Below are positions 1 to 12,949 of a stretch of 64,000 nucleotides of DNA, in pieces. The stretch covers positions 4,094,501 to 4,158,500 of the forward strand of contig CM052358.1 of NCBI GenBank assembly GCA_028551475.1, given 5' to 3'. This stretch comes from Casuarina equisetifolia. Its lineage: Eukaryota > Streptophyta > Magnoliopsida > Fagales > Casuarinaceae. Under the pieces are notes generated by a model. That model saw only the letters and a list, made by a program, of their open reading frames with translations. It was not told where the DNA came from and made no database searches. Both the position numbers and the translations under genes were made by a program. Positions within the stretch are counted from its first letter, which is position 1, and each line of letters starts with the position of its first letter.

Positions 1-1574
1 GCTGCTGTAAATTACTAATATACTTTATAGAATAGTATTTACTGCCGACCAGGAGGCCCTTGGCCCTACAGGCACATGTCGTCGGTGAAGCCTCGCACCA
101 AACGATCGGCGCTGTCTGCCTTGAAGTACAATTTCAATCAAGCCTCACTGGAGTCCTCTATAAATGATCTTTATCTTTTAGTTAACAGCAGAAACATTTC
201 GAATTAACTTTAGAAAATGGAGTGGTAATTGATGAGAGTAATACTGTAAATAAAGAAGTAAATGGTGGAAATGAGCAATAGGTTTGTATAGCATCACAGT
301 GAGGGATAAGCCCTGGGGACTAAACCAACACAATACCGTGAAGTCAAGCAAAATGTTTCCTAGGAAAAGAATGAACAGTTAAAGACACAACTGAAGACTT
401 TCCCGGGTATTAAAAGTGATAAGAAGTGCTGCCATTTCGAAGAGTTCTTGATCAGGAGCATATTATTGAAAAGATGAAAAAGCCTTGGCACATTTATGTG
501 CCCCAATATAATTGGTGAAAATGGTCCCTCAGTTTTACTTTTTTTGCCGAGGTAAGATGAGAAATATACTAAAAAAAGAAAATAAAGTGCAAAGGTAGGG
601 GGCCCGACAATTACCCAAAACCAAGAAATGTAGTGCCAGTAAAAGCAGAGAAGTAAAAGTAAGAACGAAAAAGAGGTCGGTTGGAAAGATCGGTGGTTTG
701 GAAGTAAGTTGGGAACTCGTGGCAGCAAGCAACTGAAAAGATGGCCGATAATGTCCATGCAAGGGACATCCGTTGGAAAGTCACCATGAGCAATAGGGAA
801 ATGCACTGTGCCAATGGTGTTGGTAGGGTGTGGCTAGGAGAGAAAAAAGGAAGCTACACAGAGTAAAGTGGCGGATGGAACATGGCGTGGTGGCGAGGCA
901 GAGGAAGATGAGAAGAGGGCCGGCGCCGAGGAAGGCGGTTCCTGCAAAGGAAAAATTTGCAGTTCTTTTCAACTTTTGTCTATTATCTGTAAAGACTGCC
1001 AAAAGATTAGCCAAATTCATTAACGTCGGCAGCTAAATTTCATCGTCTATTACTGCGCCTCTAAATTTTCAAAGAAGTTGACATCCTACTGTAATAGAGA
1101 ACCCCACCTGAAATCACCTAGTATAGCCTAGTAATCTAGTCAATAATGAGGAATTCAGTTAAGGAAACACCAGTACGCTGAAACGCAGACTTTCAAGCTA
1201 CTCAACTATGATGTGCCCTCCATTCAGTTGATGTATAAATGATTACGATGCGGTGCAATGCAGCAAGGTCCCTTATAGGAGATATTAAAGAACACGGCCA
1301 AAATACAACCTGCTTTAAAATTGTGAAGCTCACAAGAACTTGAACAGTATGTTAATTAAACTCGGATGTTGGTATTATAACATAATGTGAATATTCACGT
1401 CCCCATACAAAAGAAAAGAGCTCTACCATCGATTGCTCTGACAGGTGTGAATAAAAAGTCTTCTTATTTGCAAGTGGATGGAAATCCACCATGAATGAGT
1501 TTTACAACCACCAAAATCAAACAGGAAAAAGCCTTATCCTTCGTCAAACATCACAGCGATTGATGCAAAACCGT
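1..1574. other. Flank downstream of the OSCP gene, no gene recognised
   Basis: Mostly AT-rich, with a GC-richer purine-rich stretch around 830-950. Short open frames occur on both strands, but none shows a known domain, matched splice sites or a convincing protein composition. The part next to position 1574 is probably the 3' untranslated region of the OSCP gene. Confidence 0.4.
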
Positions 1575-4500
1575 TTACAGGATGTCAAAGTTTACGGGCT
1601 CCCTCAAGAACCTTTCCATCTGACGCGCCCTGGTCTTGATGGACATATCAAACACCTTTTGCCCAAATTCAACGACCAGCCCACCAAGTATACTGGGATC
1701 AATCTAGTATAGATGAAAAATAATTACTTTAGCTTCAGTTGTAAGTGAACTATCGCCTGAAAGCTACTAGAGAGATTTGAATGATATGCCGCATACCTTT
1801 TGTTCGAGCTTAACTTTCTTGCCCTTTCCAATAATCTCTTGAAGTGTTTCTTTCAGTTCCTTCTCCTCTTCTGGTGGAAGGGGCTGGTAAAAAATATAAA
1901 TAAATAAATAAAAGAAATGCAACCATTAGAATGCAGAGAATTTGCAATTTCTAAAACAAAGCGTCGAATATAACTACCAAATAGACCAATATAAGTTCTC
2001 TCCTTACATAATGTGGTTTTTAGTAAACTACATGTACGTGAACACCAACTGAAGTGTCTGTATATGCTCTAGCACCTACTACATGGTACTTTATGCTAAC
2101 TTGCATTCAACTTTTATTGACCATTTGGATGAACGAACAACTATCCTCTTCTAGGTTGATATTTTTTCAAGGGATTTAGGGGTTTTAACTCCCTTCTAGT
2201 TCTACGCTCAATAAATTCATCTTCCAGAACCTAAACATGAAAATGGGTAAACCAGGGTGTACCAAATCCAACTAATCTGACATCATATTATTCGATGTGA
2301 CTAAGCAAAACTCCAGGAATGTAGGCACTGTTTACCTCCAAAAAGGATTCCTTCACCATTGCAACCAACACATTGAAATTCCCAAACAGTGGACAGAAAC
2401 AATGAAACTCACGTAGGCTTGAAAAAGCAGAAAATTTGGCTTTTATCTAATACAGTGACTCGCCTGCTGAGCAACAATATTCATTGAGGAAAAAATACAA
2501 CAGGCTCATTATGCTCATTATGAGATACAGAAAGACTTTCTTCACTACACAGAGAGAGAGAGAGAGGGGGGGGGGGGGGGTTGGGTGGAAGGCTAAGAAT
2601 CTAATTGTATTAAGTCAATTAACAAACAGTCGTGTTCTATGAACTTAACAATAGAAAATTTTACCATCCAAAGTATGGAACTTACAATGACACTTGTCAC
2701 AATAGCTTTCAATTCTCCTTTATGGGCCATGGTCAACTCCACAAATCTCTTAGCGATGCTGTCCATATACCTTAGCCTCCCAGTAACAGCCAACACAACT
2801 ACAAGAAAGTACAAAGGTTTACGTTAAATAGAGCATTTATTGACTTATATCCAAAAGGCAAGCAATGATGCTACAGCCAAGTGAAATTGACTTAAATAAA
2901 AAAGAAACTGACCAACAATGAATTGATCAGAGACTTAATCAACAAAACAAATCAATTGTGTGTACGCATTTGAATATAATAAAGCTCTTCCAATGGTCAA
3001 AGACAGAGCATCCAAGCATGTGTATTTAAATTATGTATGAGTATAGTGCCTAGCATCAATATAATTCTTAAATTCTAGAGCACTAACCCTTTCCCCCCTG
3101 TCAACAAGAGTAATGAATCTAACATCAATGATTGAAAGAAAGAAAGATATGGGAACAACAGACCTTCATGAAGTGGATAGCCCAAAGTAAAGAGAGAAAC
3201 AAGGTTGATGAGATTGCAAAAAAATACTCTACAGCCTCTCTCGCACCAACCCCCACCATGAGACAAACAAAAGAATAAACTTACATGGTTAAATGAACGT
3301 GATGGATAATAATCACGTTCATAAAACCAAAACACATATTGCTCAGCAGACAGAAGAGCTGAATCAAATTCTCTTTGCCAATAATAATAAAAGAACAGCT
3401 GATCATACGCAAGAAGTTCTTCGTCACATCCGAAAATTTAGCTTGTGCAGAGATTTCCTGGATAGCCTTCAGTCTGGTATCTGCCGGTACTGAGAGATCC
3501 TTTGTGAACTGCACAAAGGTGGGACTTCTCTTTAAGGCCTCAACAAGATCAAGAAGCTCAGACTCAACCTTGTCTATGGAATTTGCTTTTACTGCTGCAA
3601 TGTACAATGCAGACGCATAGTTTCCAGATCCCCCAAACAAAGCTAGAGGTACCTGTAATTTCATGGATAAGTAACAAAGCAAGTCAAAAACAAGATCCAC
3701 GAAATAGGATCTGACACATGAAATATGCAAACAAGAAACAGATCCCAACTGAAAAAAAATGTATTTCATTGTATGCTACAACAAAGGTGAAGTTACATCA
3801 GTACCTAGAAATTTGGTTGATTTCTTATTTTTTCATGACCAAACAATAACTGGTGGCTACCTAATGGTGTAGCCTTCACCTCTCCAATCACTATTACAGC
3901 CACCTATGATTCCTCATATTTACTTTTGAACATTCCTAGGTTTATACTCAAATTAGTACTTAAGAGAAATCCTAAATCAACACAGGCCAACAAAAGAAAA
4001 GGTCAAAGAAACTTAGTCAGAATAATGTGCAAGCGATGATTCCCAAAATCAGAATAAGTTATTGGAATTTGACACTAATAAGTATAGCAATGATCCAGCT
4101 TTCAACTGTAACACTTTTACCTTATAACTATATTCCATCAAAATCAACTGAAACATTCAAGGCACTACGAATTTTCAAGACTGACAAATATGTCTCTATA
4201 AACCAACTAGTGTAAAGGACATAAAGAGGAAACTCACAGTAATAATTTATCACAAATTTTTGTGCCTTCATTAGGTCATTCAAATAATTCTTTTCTATCA
4301 AGTCAAAGATATGGAGTGAAACACAAAGTTAATGAATACAAGTACAGAATCATATATACATATTTGTTATAACAATCTAAGATATCCCACAACATGTTTC
4401 AGATAAACAGGTCCAATTACCTTAACCTTCTCTTCCTTTTGCACAGTGGTAGTGGCATAATTCCTTGAGAGCTGCAAGCAAGAATGGGAACAATTAGACA

Positions 4501-5617
4501 GCAACATACAATAGAATGGACAGTTAAGCAAAAAAGCTCATAGGCTGGGTTGAGTGGAACTGCATAATCTAAATCAAACAGGCAAACCCCCCGAATCAAA
4601 AACTCAGAACAGAAAATTCTTTAACAGATGGTATCCGCAGACTACCAATAACATCTTACCGGCACTCCTAAAGAGAAAACACTGTGACTAGAGTCTACAA
4701 AACGGGCCCATCAGTGGATAATTAACATCAGGTATGAGTAGAAAAGACCAAACTAAAAGAAAATAGCTTCTAGATCTTCCTAATTCCGGAAAACCCAAAA
4801 AGATTAAGTGTATCCACAATTGTCATATAGCTGTTTCGTGGAGTTATAATGCAAGTAAGCATGTTCTCAAAAACAAATAATCGACACATTTTGCACAGAA
4901 ATCCAAGAAGTACACTAGTAATAATGTCTGAGGATAGAAGGATCAGAACTTCAATTCATATCTCTTCGAGAAAGACCTAAGGATTTATTTCTATTTTTTT
5001 GTCTTCATTTTCCTTTTCTCGAAAGGAGAATGTTCTTGGCATCCATTGCTGAACAATTATTTGGTTGGCCAATAAATATCCATCTTTGTTTACCAGAAAC
5101 ATAAGTAACTTTTTCAGAAACACGTTTGAGCTGACGCACAGCAAAAATTGCAAACTTTTGACACGGTACAATCACTAGCCCAACCCTGAACGATACGGGA
5201 AACAACCACATCCAGCAAAAACTCAAAATGACTCATTAATCAACAAATAATCAGCTCGCTGTCTATGAACCATCAATCTTTAATCCTCCAATAAAATCAC
5301 ACTTCCCAGCTTTCAGAAACAGAATATCAAGGGGTGAACAATTCTCGGCAACTAAAGGCAGATAAAGGAAGCGCACCACAAATACTCGACAAAGATCCTT
5401 AACAACGCAGCATGAATAAGATAAATCTAATCGACTGTTCACAGCGTGCAGATCAGATACAGAGAAAGCGACGAACATAACGGCACAGTTTATGGTTCGG
5501 GATTATCACCTCAGAGTTAGTGAGAGCAAGCGCCGATCTGTGGGCAGAAAGGGAATCGGAGCGGAGAGCCTTGCTGAGGAGAGGAAGGCTCGATCTTATG
5601 CGCCCAACTAGTGCCAT
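1575..5617 (-). CDS. ATP5: Mitochondrial ATP synthase subunit O (OSCP / delta family), six exons
   Basis: Encodes the oligomycin-sensitivity-conferring protein, which ties the F1 head of mitochondrial ATP synthase to its peripheral stalk. Exons, in transcript order, are 5510-5617, 4421-4471, 3409-3652, 2686-2798, 1797-1883 and 1575-1703. All junctions are GT-AG and phases agree, giving 732 nt and 243 residues, close to the roughly 240 of plant OSCP. The N-terminus (MALVGRIRSSLPLL, Arg and Ser rich, few acids) looks like a mitochondrial presequence. Exon 3 begins with the family signature VPLALFGGSGNYASALY. Exon 5 carries PLPPEEEKELKETLQEIIG and exon 6 starts IDPSILGGLVVEF and ends in an amphipathic MERFLREP segment. 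The start is the first ATG after a short leader. No damage is seen. The symbol follows the Arabidopsis ATP5 name. Confidence 0.95.
2549..2580. repeat. (AG)n/(G)n microsatellite in OSCP intron 4
   Basis: About nine AG dinucleotides run directly into an uninterrupted run of about 16-17 G on the plus strand. It lies in the intron between OSCP exons 4 and 5, so it has no coding effect. Length is likely variable and error-prone. Confidence 0.9.
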
Positions 5618-5627
5618 TTCACCTTGG

Positions 5628-5636
5628 AAACCCTAA
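5628..5636 (+). promoter_or_regulatory. Telo-box-like motif in the OSCP leader
   Basis: AAACCCTAA lies 11 bases before the OSCP start codon, on the strand opposite the gene. Telo-boxes are common near starts of plant genes for translation, mitochondrial and cell-cycle functions. Activity here is inference only. Confidence 0.35.
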
Positions 5637-6079
5637 TTTCTCTGATTCTTCTTCTTCCTCTTCGAGAGAGTGAAAGAGAGACTATTGTAAAGGGAGGAGG
5701 AGAGGCAGGACCGAAGTCAGATAGGACAGTTGTTTGATCACTGGGAGGTACATGGTTGTGTGTACTACTCATATGCTTGTGTTTCCACACGTGGAATATA
5801 GGTTAAGGCTACAGCGTTAGGGTGTTGTACGTGCAATTAGAAATTTAATAATTTGTAAACAAGTCTTTTTGTATTGACCCCCAGCACAAAAAAATTTTAA
5901 AAAAAAATAAAAATGGTTGAACACATTTTATAAAATTACCACTAATTAATCCTAAAAAAATTTTTAAGCCTTATCACTATAACAATTTTTTAAGAAAAAT
6001 TGAAACAGAAAAATACCAAGCTAGTCAATAAAAATAAATTTTAAAATAAAACATTGAAAATTAATTTTCATAATAGGAT
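5637..6079. other. OSCP promoter and AT-rich spacer
   Basis: A pyrimidine-rich leader (on the minus strand) is followed by AT-rich DNA from about 5830. No gene is seen. Confidence 0.4.
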
Positions 6080-6840
6080 TTATCCTTTTAAATAAATATG
6101 ATTTTGCTTTTCAACCTTTAATACTTAGCTTCTATAAAGTGTATGTAGAAATCCATTTTGTTTTATCTCTCTTAAAGACTATAAGAAAATTATTATTGCA
6201 TACAATACAGAATTATCCAAAATGTATTTCTATTCAAAAATTCAGGATATACTATTCCACCTCTTGTTATGAATGAGTATAACTCATGATAGTACTTTTT
6301 ATTTATTTTAATATCTTTTATGTGACTTAAGTTTCAATACTTTTCATAAACTTAGCTTTTTTTACGAATTCTTATCAAGTTTTACGTTTTTGAAATAAGT
6401 TTCCGCATGTTCCTATAAAGAATATAACCCATAATAATCTGTTAGATCGTTAATTTTGATGCTAATAAATGATTACAAAACATTGGTTTAAAAACAATCT
6501 TGTTCAGTATTCAATATATACATATATATGTCTCAAACAAAGATGATACACTCAAATTGTAAATTTTAAAAGTTCAATACGTCAATATGCACATAAATAT
6601 TCATACTTATACATTTATTTAAACCTTGTACTTATGTGACACGTTTTCAGATTTTCCTATCAGTTGTAGCTATTATAAAAACTATTCAAATTGCCTTACT
6701 AATATCGATCACCCATTTGTTAACATCTCTTTCCTGCGTTTTGATACAAAACTTGGAATGAAATGACCTTCTGCAAAGATTTGAATCAAGCATTCCATTT
6801 TAGTCTACCAGTTTGTGATTTCCACAAATCGTACGGTTGG
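6080..6840. repeat. Left block of the segmental duplication (partner 23600-24320)
   Basis: This non-coding stretch matches 23600-24320 in the same orientation. Shared landmarks include the runs around 6350-6480 versus 23800-23940 (lead-in to a TTTGAAATAAGTTTCC-like segment) and around 6725-6790 versus 24205-24270 (a CATCTCTTTC-type start, then ACTTGGAATGAAA). No coding potential is seen. In both units it precedes the protease, so it marks the left part of the duplicated unit. Confidence 0.7.
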
Positions 6841-7080
6841 GGTTTTGTCCAAATAGCATAACTCAGCCGCAGAGCCCCGGGTCTCATGTAGAAGCCATGA
6901 AAAGGACTTCTCATAAAATGCAAGCAGTAGTTAAGGACACTTGACAAATATATGGTGATTAAGTGAGAAAGCTCATGCATACCATGTTTTTTTTTAATTA
7001 TTTTCATAGGTAAAAGAGGGTTTTGAGAATATGGAATGTTAAAATTAGGACCTAGGTTTTATTGACCATGCATACTTGTT

Positions 7081-7353
7081 TGATCGAAATGAAGTGGAAA
7101 TAAAATAAATATTTTGGGATAAGTTGAAGGTAGCGAGTACCTAATCCAAAAAAGCAGAAGAGCCAGAATTGTGAAAAGTTAATATGTTGTAATTCTCCTA
7201 TTCACAAAAACTATAAAGTGAATCTTTTTACAAAATAATCATTGGCCGCTATACAAAGAATGAGAAAAGGAAGAAATCCTATATATACATAATTACAAAT
7301 AAGTTGGGCTTGACCTGCCATATATCATGTGGATTATACCTATACATCTAATA
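7081..7353 (-). repeat. 3' LTR of the copia element
   Basis: Pairs with 13547-13814. Shared blocks include the stretch around 7120-7180 versus 13570-13640 (GGTAGC-AGTACCTAATCCAA-like) and TATATCATGTG near 7321 versus 13783. Ends are placed by similarity; a clear target-site duplication is not visible. Confidence 0.75.
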
Positions 7354-9771
7354 TTTTCCCTCTAGTAGAAGATTTGTACAAATAAGATATTTCGAGTTTA
7401 GATAGTAAGTAGGTATTGTTAGCCAGGTCTTTGTAAAGATGTCATCAAGTTGTTTTGATGTTCAAAATTGATAAAAAGTTATTGTTCCATTTATATATTT
7501 CTCATAGATGTAGTGGTAATGAATTTCAATATGATTACCTTCTAATGGGAAATAGGATTGACTATTATAGGTGTGACTATCTCATTATCACAATGCAAGG
7601 ATATAAGTAATCAAGTCATTATGTTGAGATTTCAAAGTAAACCAATAATTCAAACAAACTCACATACTATAAAAACCATAACAATGTATTTTGCTTTCAT
7701 AAAAGACTTAGCAATAGTAGGTTGTTTATGGTTTTCCACAAAATAAAAAATATCCAAGTTTAATGCAATAGACTATGATCAACCTTCTCGTCATAGGACA
7801 TGTATCATAATCTAAGTCATAAAAATCCAATAATTCTAAGCTGGAAGAGCAAGGGAAAAATAATCCTAAGCATGGAGAGTTTTGAAGCTACCTTAATACC
7901 TTCATAACTACATCTTAATAAGATTGTTTTACGGCATGTATAAATTGACTTAGATGTTGAATTGCATAAGTTATGTTTATCCTAGTCATAGTCAAATAGA
8001 TTAATTGCACCATTAAGTGTTTGGATGCAAAACTTCAAGTCTAAGTATTTTTTATATCTCAAAGATGTTTGTATCATTATTGCATATAATAAGAATATCA
8101 TCAATATTTATCAACAAAATAGTAAAGATAGTACCATGTCTCTTAATAAATAATGCATAATTATAATAGGATTGGTGAAAGCCAATTGAGAGGTAACCCT
8201 TGACAAACTTCACATATCACTAATGCAATGCTTATTTCAACTCATACAAAGATTTTCACAATTAACATACAAAACCCTTCCCTAACTACAAAAAATAGGT
8301 GGGATATCCATATATACCTCATCAAGTAAATCTCCATGGAAAAAAGCATTATAGACATCAAACTTGTGAAAAAGCTAATTGCAAGCAACAATTAAGCAAA
8401 CAATGACCATTTTCCACATTAGAAAAACAAAACAAAAAGTATTTTAATAGTTAATGCCTTCATGTTCGTTATACCTCTTAGCCATTAAATGGGTTTTTAT
8501 TTCTTAATGCTCCTATTAGTATGATACTTGATTTAGTAAACCCATTTATATCTAGTAAGGTGATGAACATGTGGAAAAATGTACAATATCCCATGTCTAA
8601 TTGGCTTGAAGGACCTCCAACATTGTACTTATGGTAGTGACCCAATTATGATCTATAAAGGCCTCATAATAAATAGATGGTTCATGCATGGTTAAGGTAA
8701 AGGCAAGTAATGTCAAGAATCATAAGCAAGTTTGGCCATGCATGCACGGTGAGAATAGAATGGCATGTAGAATGAGCAACCTAGGTGGTGAATATGTAAA
8801 TCAACAATCCATATTGTTGGATGGGTAAGTCTACTAGATCAACATAAGACAATTTTGAAGGTGGTCTTAAGAGTCTGGTTGGGAATAGGCTTTGGTGGCA
8901 CTTGCAAAGAAGGCTTTAAAGGATGCTTAGGGGAAAAGGCTTTGAGATGGTGATAGGAATGGAATCAACCTAATGTGGTAAGGATGGTACAATCTCATGA
9001 AAGGAAGAAATGATGGTATAGGAGTAAGTTGACTTGTGGCTATTTCCAAAGGTGAACTAAGAGAAAATGAAAACTCATATCCATAAAAGACAACATCATG
9101 ACTATCAAAAAATTTCTTAATAATAAGATCATAATACAATAGCCCTTTTGAAAAGAATGGTACCCCATGAAAATACAAAAAGTAGCCCAAGGGGAAAACT
9201 TATCCCTAACACCTAATGTAAATGATCAAATGATGGTGTGAGACCAAATAAAATGTCTTAAGGAGTGTAATGTCCAAGTGTTGAAACATGTATTTACTTT
9301 TTAATAGAGATGGTAGTGAGAACGCACTTTCTCACAAAAATGGGATAGGGTATGAGCCTAAAACATGAAGGCTCTAATTATGTCAAGGATGTGTTAATGT
9401 TTATGTTTTATAACCTCATTTTGTTGGAGTATATACACATTAAAGCTTTTACAAAGGACAACATGAGAAGCTAGAAAAGATGCGCAATCATATGAAAAAA
9501 AAAATTGTGTCATCATTGAAATGAATGTATTTTATGATAGTATCAAATTGTGTAGAAAGCATGGAAAGGAAAAGTTGAATGGTAAGAAAAACTTGACTTT
9601 TAAAACAAAGTAAGAAAATCTAAGTTGTATGAGAAAAATCATCTACAAAAGTTAAAAAATAACAAAATTGATCATGATTAGAAATGTGACATGGCCATTA
9701 AACATCCATATGTAACAACTTAAAAAAGGAAGAACTCTTGTTATAACTACTTGGAAAAATAGAATGTGCTT

Positions 9772-11023
9772 TGATAACTTTATTTTTATAAAGTTATTTT
9801 ACTTGCTTTAGGCAATAAATAATGTAATAGTTGTGAGAAAATGTTTGAATTCCTCTTTGTTTACTCAAATTTTCCTTATTTATGTAGCATAAGGATGCAT
9901 GAAGAAAAATGATAGACATGGAGAATTTAATGCTTATTGCTTGGCAAAATATAGTCAAAATTTCAAAACCAATATAGTGAAGATGATCTTAGGCTTTAGG
10001 TGATTATTATTTGATTTTATCGTGTTGTTAGGTTTTTTAGATAATTAGGAAACTTAATCATGTTAAAAGATCAAAGTCGATCAACATAAGAATCCTAAGC
10101 CCAAGTGTTTTAAGAATTCAAAACCTAGTTATAGTGGGGTCCAAGATAGGTCTAAACCCTAAACCTTACTTAAGAAGAAAGAAGAGATAGAAGAAAGGAA
10201 GAAAACTTGATGTGCAACCTAAAAGAAAAGCTAGGAATTTAAGGATTTTTTGAAGAGAAAACAAAAAGAGTGACAAACTTCTTGTTCTTCAATTTAAAAT
10301 GCTTTGTTTATTTCCTATCATCATTTTCATTTTTTCTTCCATTATGTTTTAATTTTTTTTTTCTTTTTTTGTTAAAGCTATGATGTAAGTTAACTATAAC
10401 AATGTGAATTTTATGATTTTTTTTATTTTGTAATATATTTTATTTATATTAGTTATATATTATTATGCTTAATACTTTTAAGTAATTAACCATTGCTTAA
10501 GGATTTAATGTACATGTTTGAGATTAAGAGGTAATAATATACATATGTTGCTTATAATATATAATCATAAATTAAATATGGGTGTCTATACCATATTATT
10601 TGTATGGTTTTTGGTGATAAATTGGTTGAAATATTCATAGTAAATTGCAAACATTCATAGATTCTAATACACTTTTATTTATTTTAATTTACATAAAGAT
10701 ATAGTGAATTAATAAATTAAGTAGATTTGTCATACTTAGACATAGGATAGTAAATAAATTAGGAAATTTCATTATCACATTAGTATTATTGTTCTTGTAA
10801 ACATAAATTATTGAAATTCATATACAGTGGTTATGATAAAATTAGATGCTCTAACATATTATTTTGATTGATTTTTATCATCTTACTTTTGATTTGCTAG
10901 ATAAAAAATATGATTAGTTTATTGTTAATACTTAATTAGTTTATTAATTATCAATCTCTATGAGATGAGTTTTTTTATCATTATATTATTTGTTTAACAT
11001 GTTCACTTGTATGTAGAATTTCC
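9772..11023 (+). repeat. Left inverted-repeat arm of the foldback element
   Basis: Mirror of 11705-12949. It starts with a perfect hairpin (9774-9797) and contains a short double telomere-like motif near 10151-10166 (CTAAACCCTAAACC). Confidence 0.75.
9774..9797. repeat. Subterminal hairpin, left end
   Basis: Perfect 10-bp inverted repeat with a 4-base loop: ATAACTTTAT, TTTT, ATAAAGTTAT. It sits two bases inside the element end. Confidence 0.9.
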
Positions 11024-11704
11024 ATAAATATGGTTTATTAGCCGACAAGCAAACTAAACAACAAAAAGAATCAAAGGAACAAATAGATTTACCCATAGCA
11101 AAAAAATTTCTCTAAAAGGAATTACTAGAACTTGTATACCATAAATCATATTCAATGTCAAAAGTGACGTGACAAACAATGTTGGGAAAAAAAAATGTTA
11201 GAGTTCAAATTACACAGAAAGAAACTTCACAAGAAATAAAATATGTTGAATATTTGATGAAATGCCCTCAGTAATTAGGTAGAGAAAATACAGCCATCAT
11301 TCACCTCTACTTAACCTAATCACTACTTTAGTCGTATGATCCTAAAATATGCAAAATTTAAGGGAAAAAAAAAGACAACATAATTATTATTCACGGTTAA
11401 ATTTGTAATAAATATAACATTGGAATATAAATGAGGAACAAATAAGAAATTTTGTAAAATAACAAACTTTGTGGGTTATGAGACATTTATGTGTATCGGT
11501 CGAACTTGGGCTCTATTAGGAAAATTTATAAGGAAGTCAAGATGTACATAAGTCAAATATTTAGCCAATTCAAAGCACATGTGACATGGTCACTTGCCCA
11601 AAAATTAATAATTCATCTATAACATTATGTGAAATGTGCTAAAGTAAGAGAAATATCTAAAAAGGTGTGTAGAGGCATGGTGTTGTTGGTAGCAAGATGT
11701 TCGG

Positions 11705-12949
11705 TGAAATTCTAAATGCAAGTGAACATGTCGAACAAGTAATATAATAATAAAAAAGATATTGTCCCACAGAAATTGATGATTATTAAGCCAACTAATT
11801 ACTAACGGTGAACAACTCTTAGAATTTATTTAGCAAACCAAATTGATAAATGGTAGATTAATCAATTAAATTTAAGAAAACTTAATAAAAAAATATGTTA
11901 AAGTGTCTGATTTTACCATAATTATTAGGTATTACTATTGATTATTTATGCTTGCAAGAGAAATAATATTTATGTGATGGCAGAATCTTCTAATTTATTT
12001 ACTATGCTATGTCTAAGTATAGCAAACCTACTTAGTTCATTAGCTCATTATATCTCTATATGTGAATTGAAACAAACTAAATGTATTAGGATCTATAAAT
12101 ATTTCCAATTTACATCGAAAGCCACATAAATAATATGGTATATGTCTATCCATATTTAATTTATGGTTACATATTACAAGAAACAACTGCATATCATCTC
12201 CTATCGGTCTCAAACATGCAAATCAGATCATTCAAGTGGTAGTTAATCATTTAAAAGCATTAAACACAGTAATATGTAATTTCACATAAACAAAATATCT
12301 TGCAAAACATATTAATCATAAAATTCATACCATCATAATTAGGTTACATTGTAGCTCTAACAAAAATAAACTAAAACATAAAGAAATAATGATGAAGAAT
12401 AGTAGTAAGAAATAAAAAAGGCATCTTGAATCTAAAAACAAAAAGTCTGTTACCCTTTTTGTTTTCTCTTTAAGAAAACCTTAAATTCCTAGCCACTCTC
12501 TTGAGTTATGCTTAATTTCCTCCTCCCCCTTCTTTTGCCTCTTCTCTTCTCTTAAATAGGGTTTAGGTTTAGACTTATCTTCTATCCTAGTAGAACTGGG
12601 TTTTAGAGACCTAAAACAATTGGGTTTTAAACTCCTAAATTAATTGGGACTTGAATTCCTAACATGATTGAATTTTCTATTTATTTAGAAAACCCAACAA
12701 CAATAGAAAATCTAATAACAATTATCCAAAGCCTAAGCCCATCTTGACTCTCTTGATCTTGATATTACAATTTTGCCACACAATAAGCATCAAGTTCTCC
12801 ATGTTCATTCTTTTTCTCCTTGCCTCCTTGTGCTACATAAACAAGATAAAGTTAAGTAAATAAAAAGGAGTTCAAATGTTTTCTCATAATTATTAAAGTT
12901 ATTTATTGCCTAAAATAGATAAAATAACTCTATAAAAATAGAGTTATCA
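11705..12949 (-). repeat. Right inverted-repeat arm of the foldback element
   Basis: Mirror of 9772-11023. It ends with a perfect hairpin (12924-12947) whose stem differs from the left one by a matched pair of changes. Confidence 0.75.
12924..12947. repeat. Subterminal hairpin, right end
   Basis: Perfect 10-bp inverted repeat with a 4-base loop: ATAACTCTAT, AAAA, ATAGAGTTAT. Relative to the left hairpin both stem strands changed together, so pairing is kept. Confidence 0.9.

Larger units (their letters stand above)
9772..12949. mobile_element. Giant foldback (long terminal inverted repeat) DNA element, non-coding
   Basis: Bases 9772-11023 and 11705-12949 are inverted copies of each other, about 1.25 kb per arm around a spacer of about 680 bp. 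The arms agree along their whole length, roughly three bases in four by eye. Examples are TTTAGGCAATAAAT near the left outer end against its complement near 12900, and AACATGTTCACTTG near the left inner end against its complement near 11722-11735. The outer ends both start TGATAACT. No transposase or long open frame is seen, so it would be non-autonomous. Arm size suggests a Mutator-like or foldback element. The flanks show no clear target duplication; 9-bp flanks share only outer bases. It sits inside the copia element. Confidence 0.75.

Noticed and set aside
50-140. Last coding exon of a minus-strand gene (reads KADSADRLVRGFTDDMCL then stop)
   Set aside because: The frame is short, hits a stop just upstream, lacks a good acceptor and was not recognised.
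360-806. 148-codon minus frame, hydrophobic
   Set aside because: Composition follows the pyrimidine-rich strand; nothing family-like.
830-1036. Basic open frame on the plus strand
   Set aside because: No domain, no splice context and simple purine-rich composition; likely chance.
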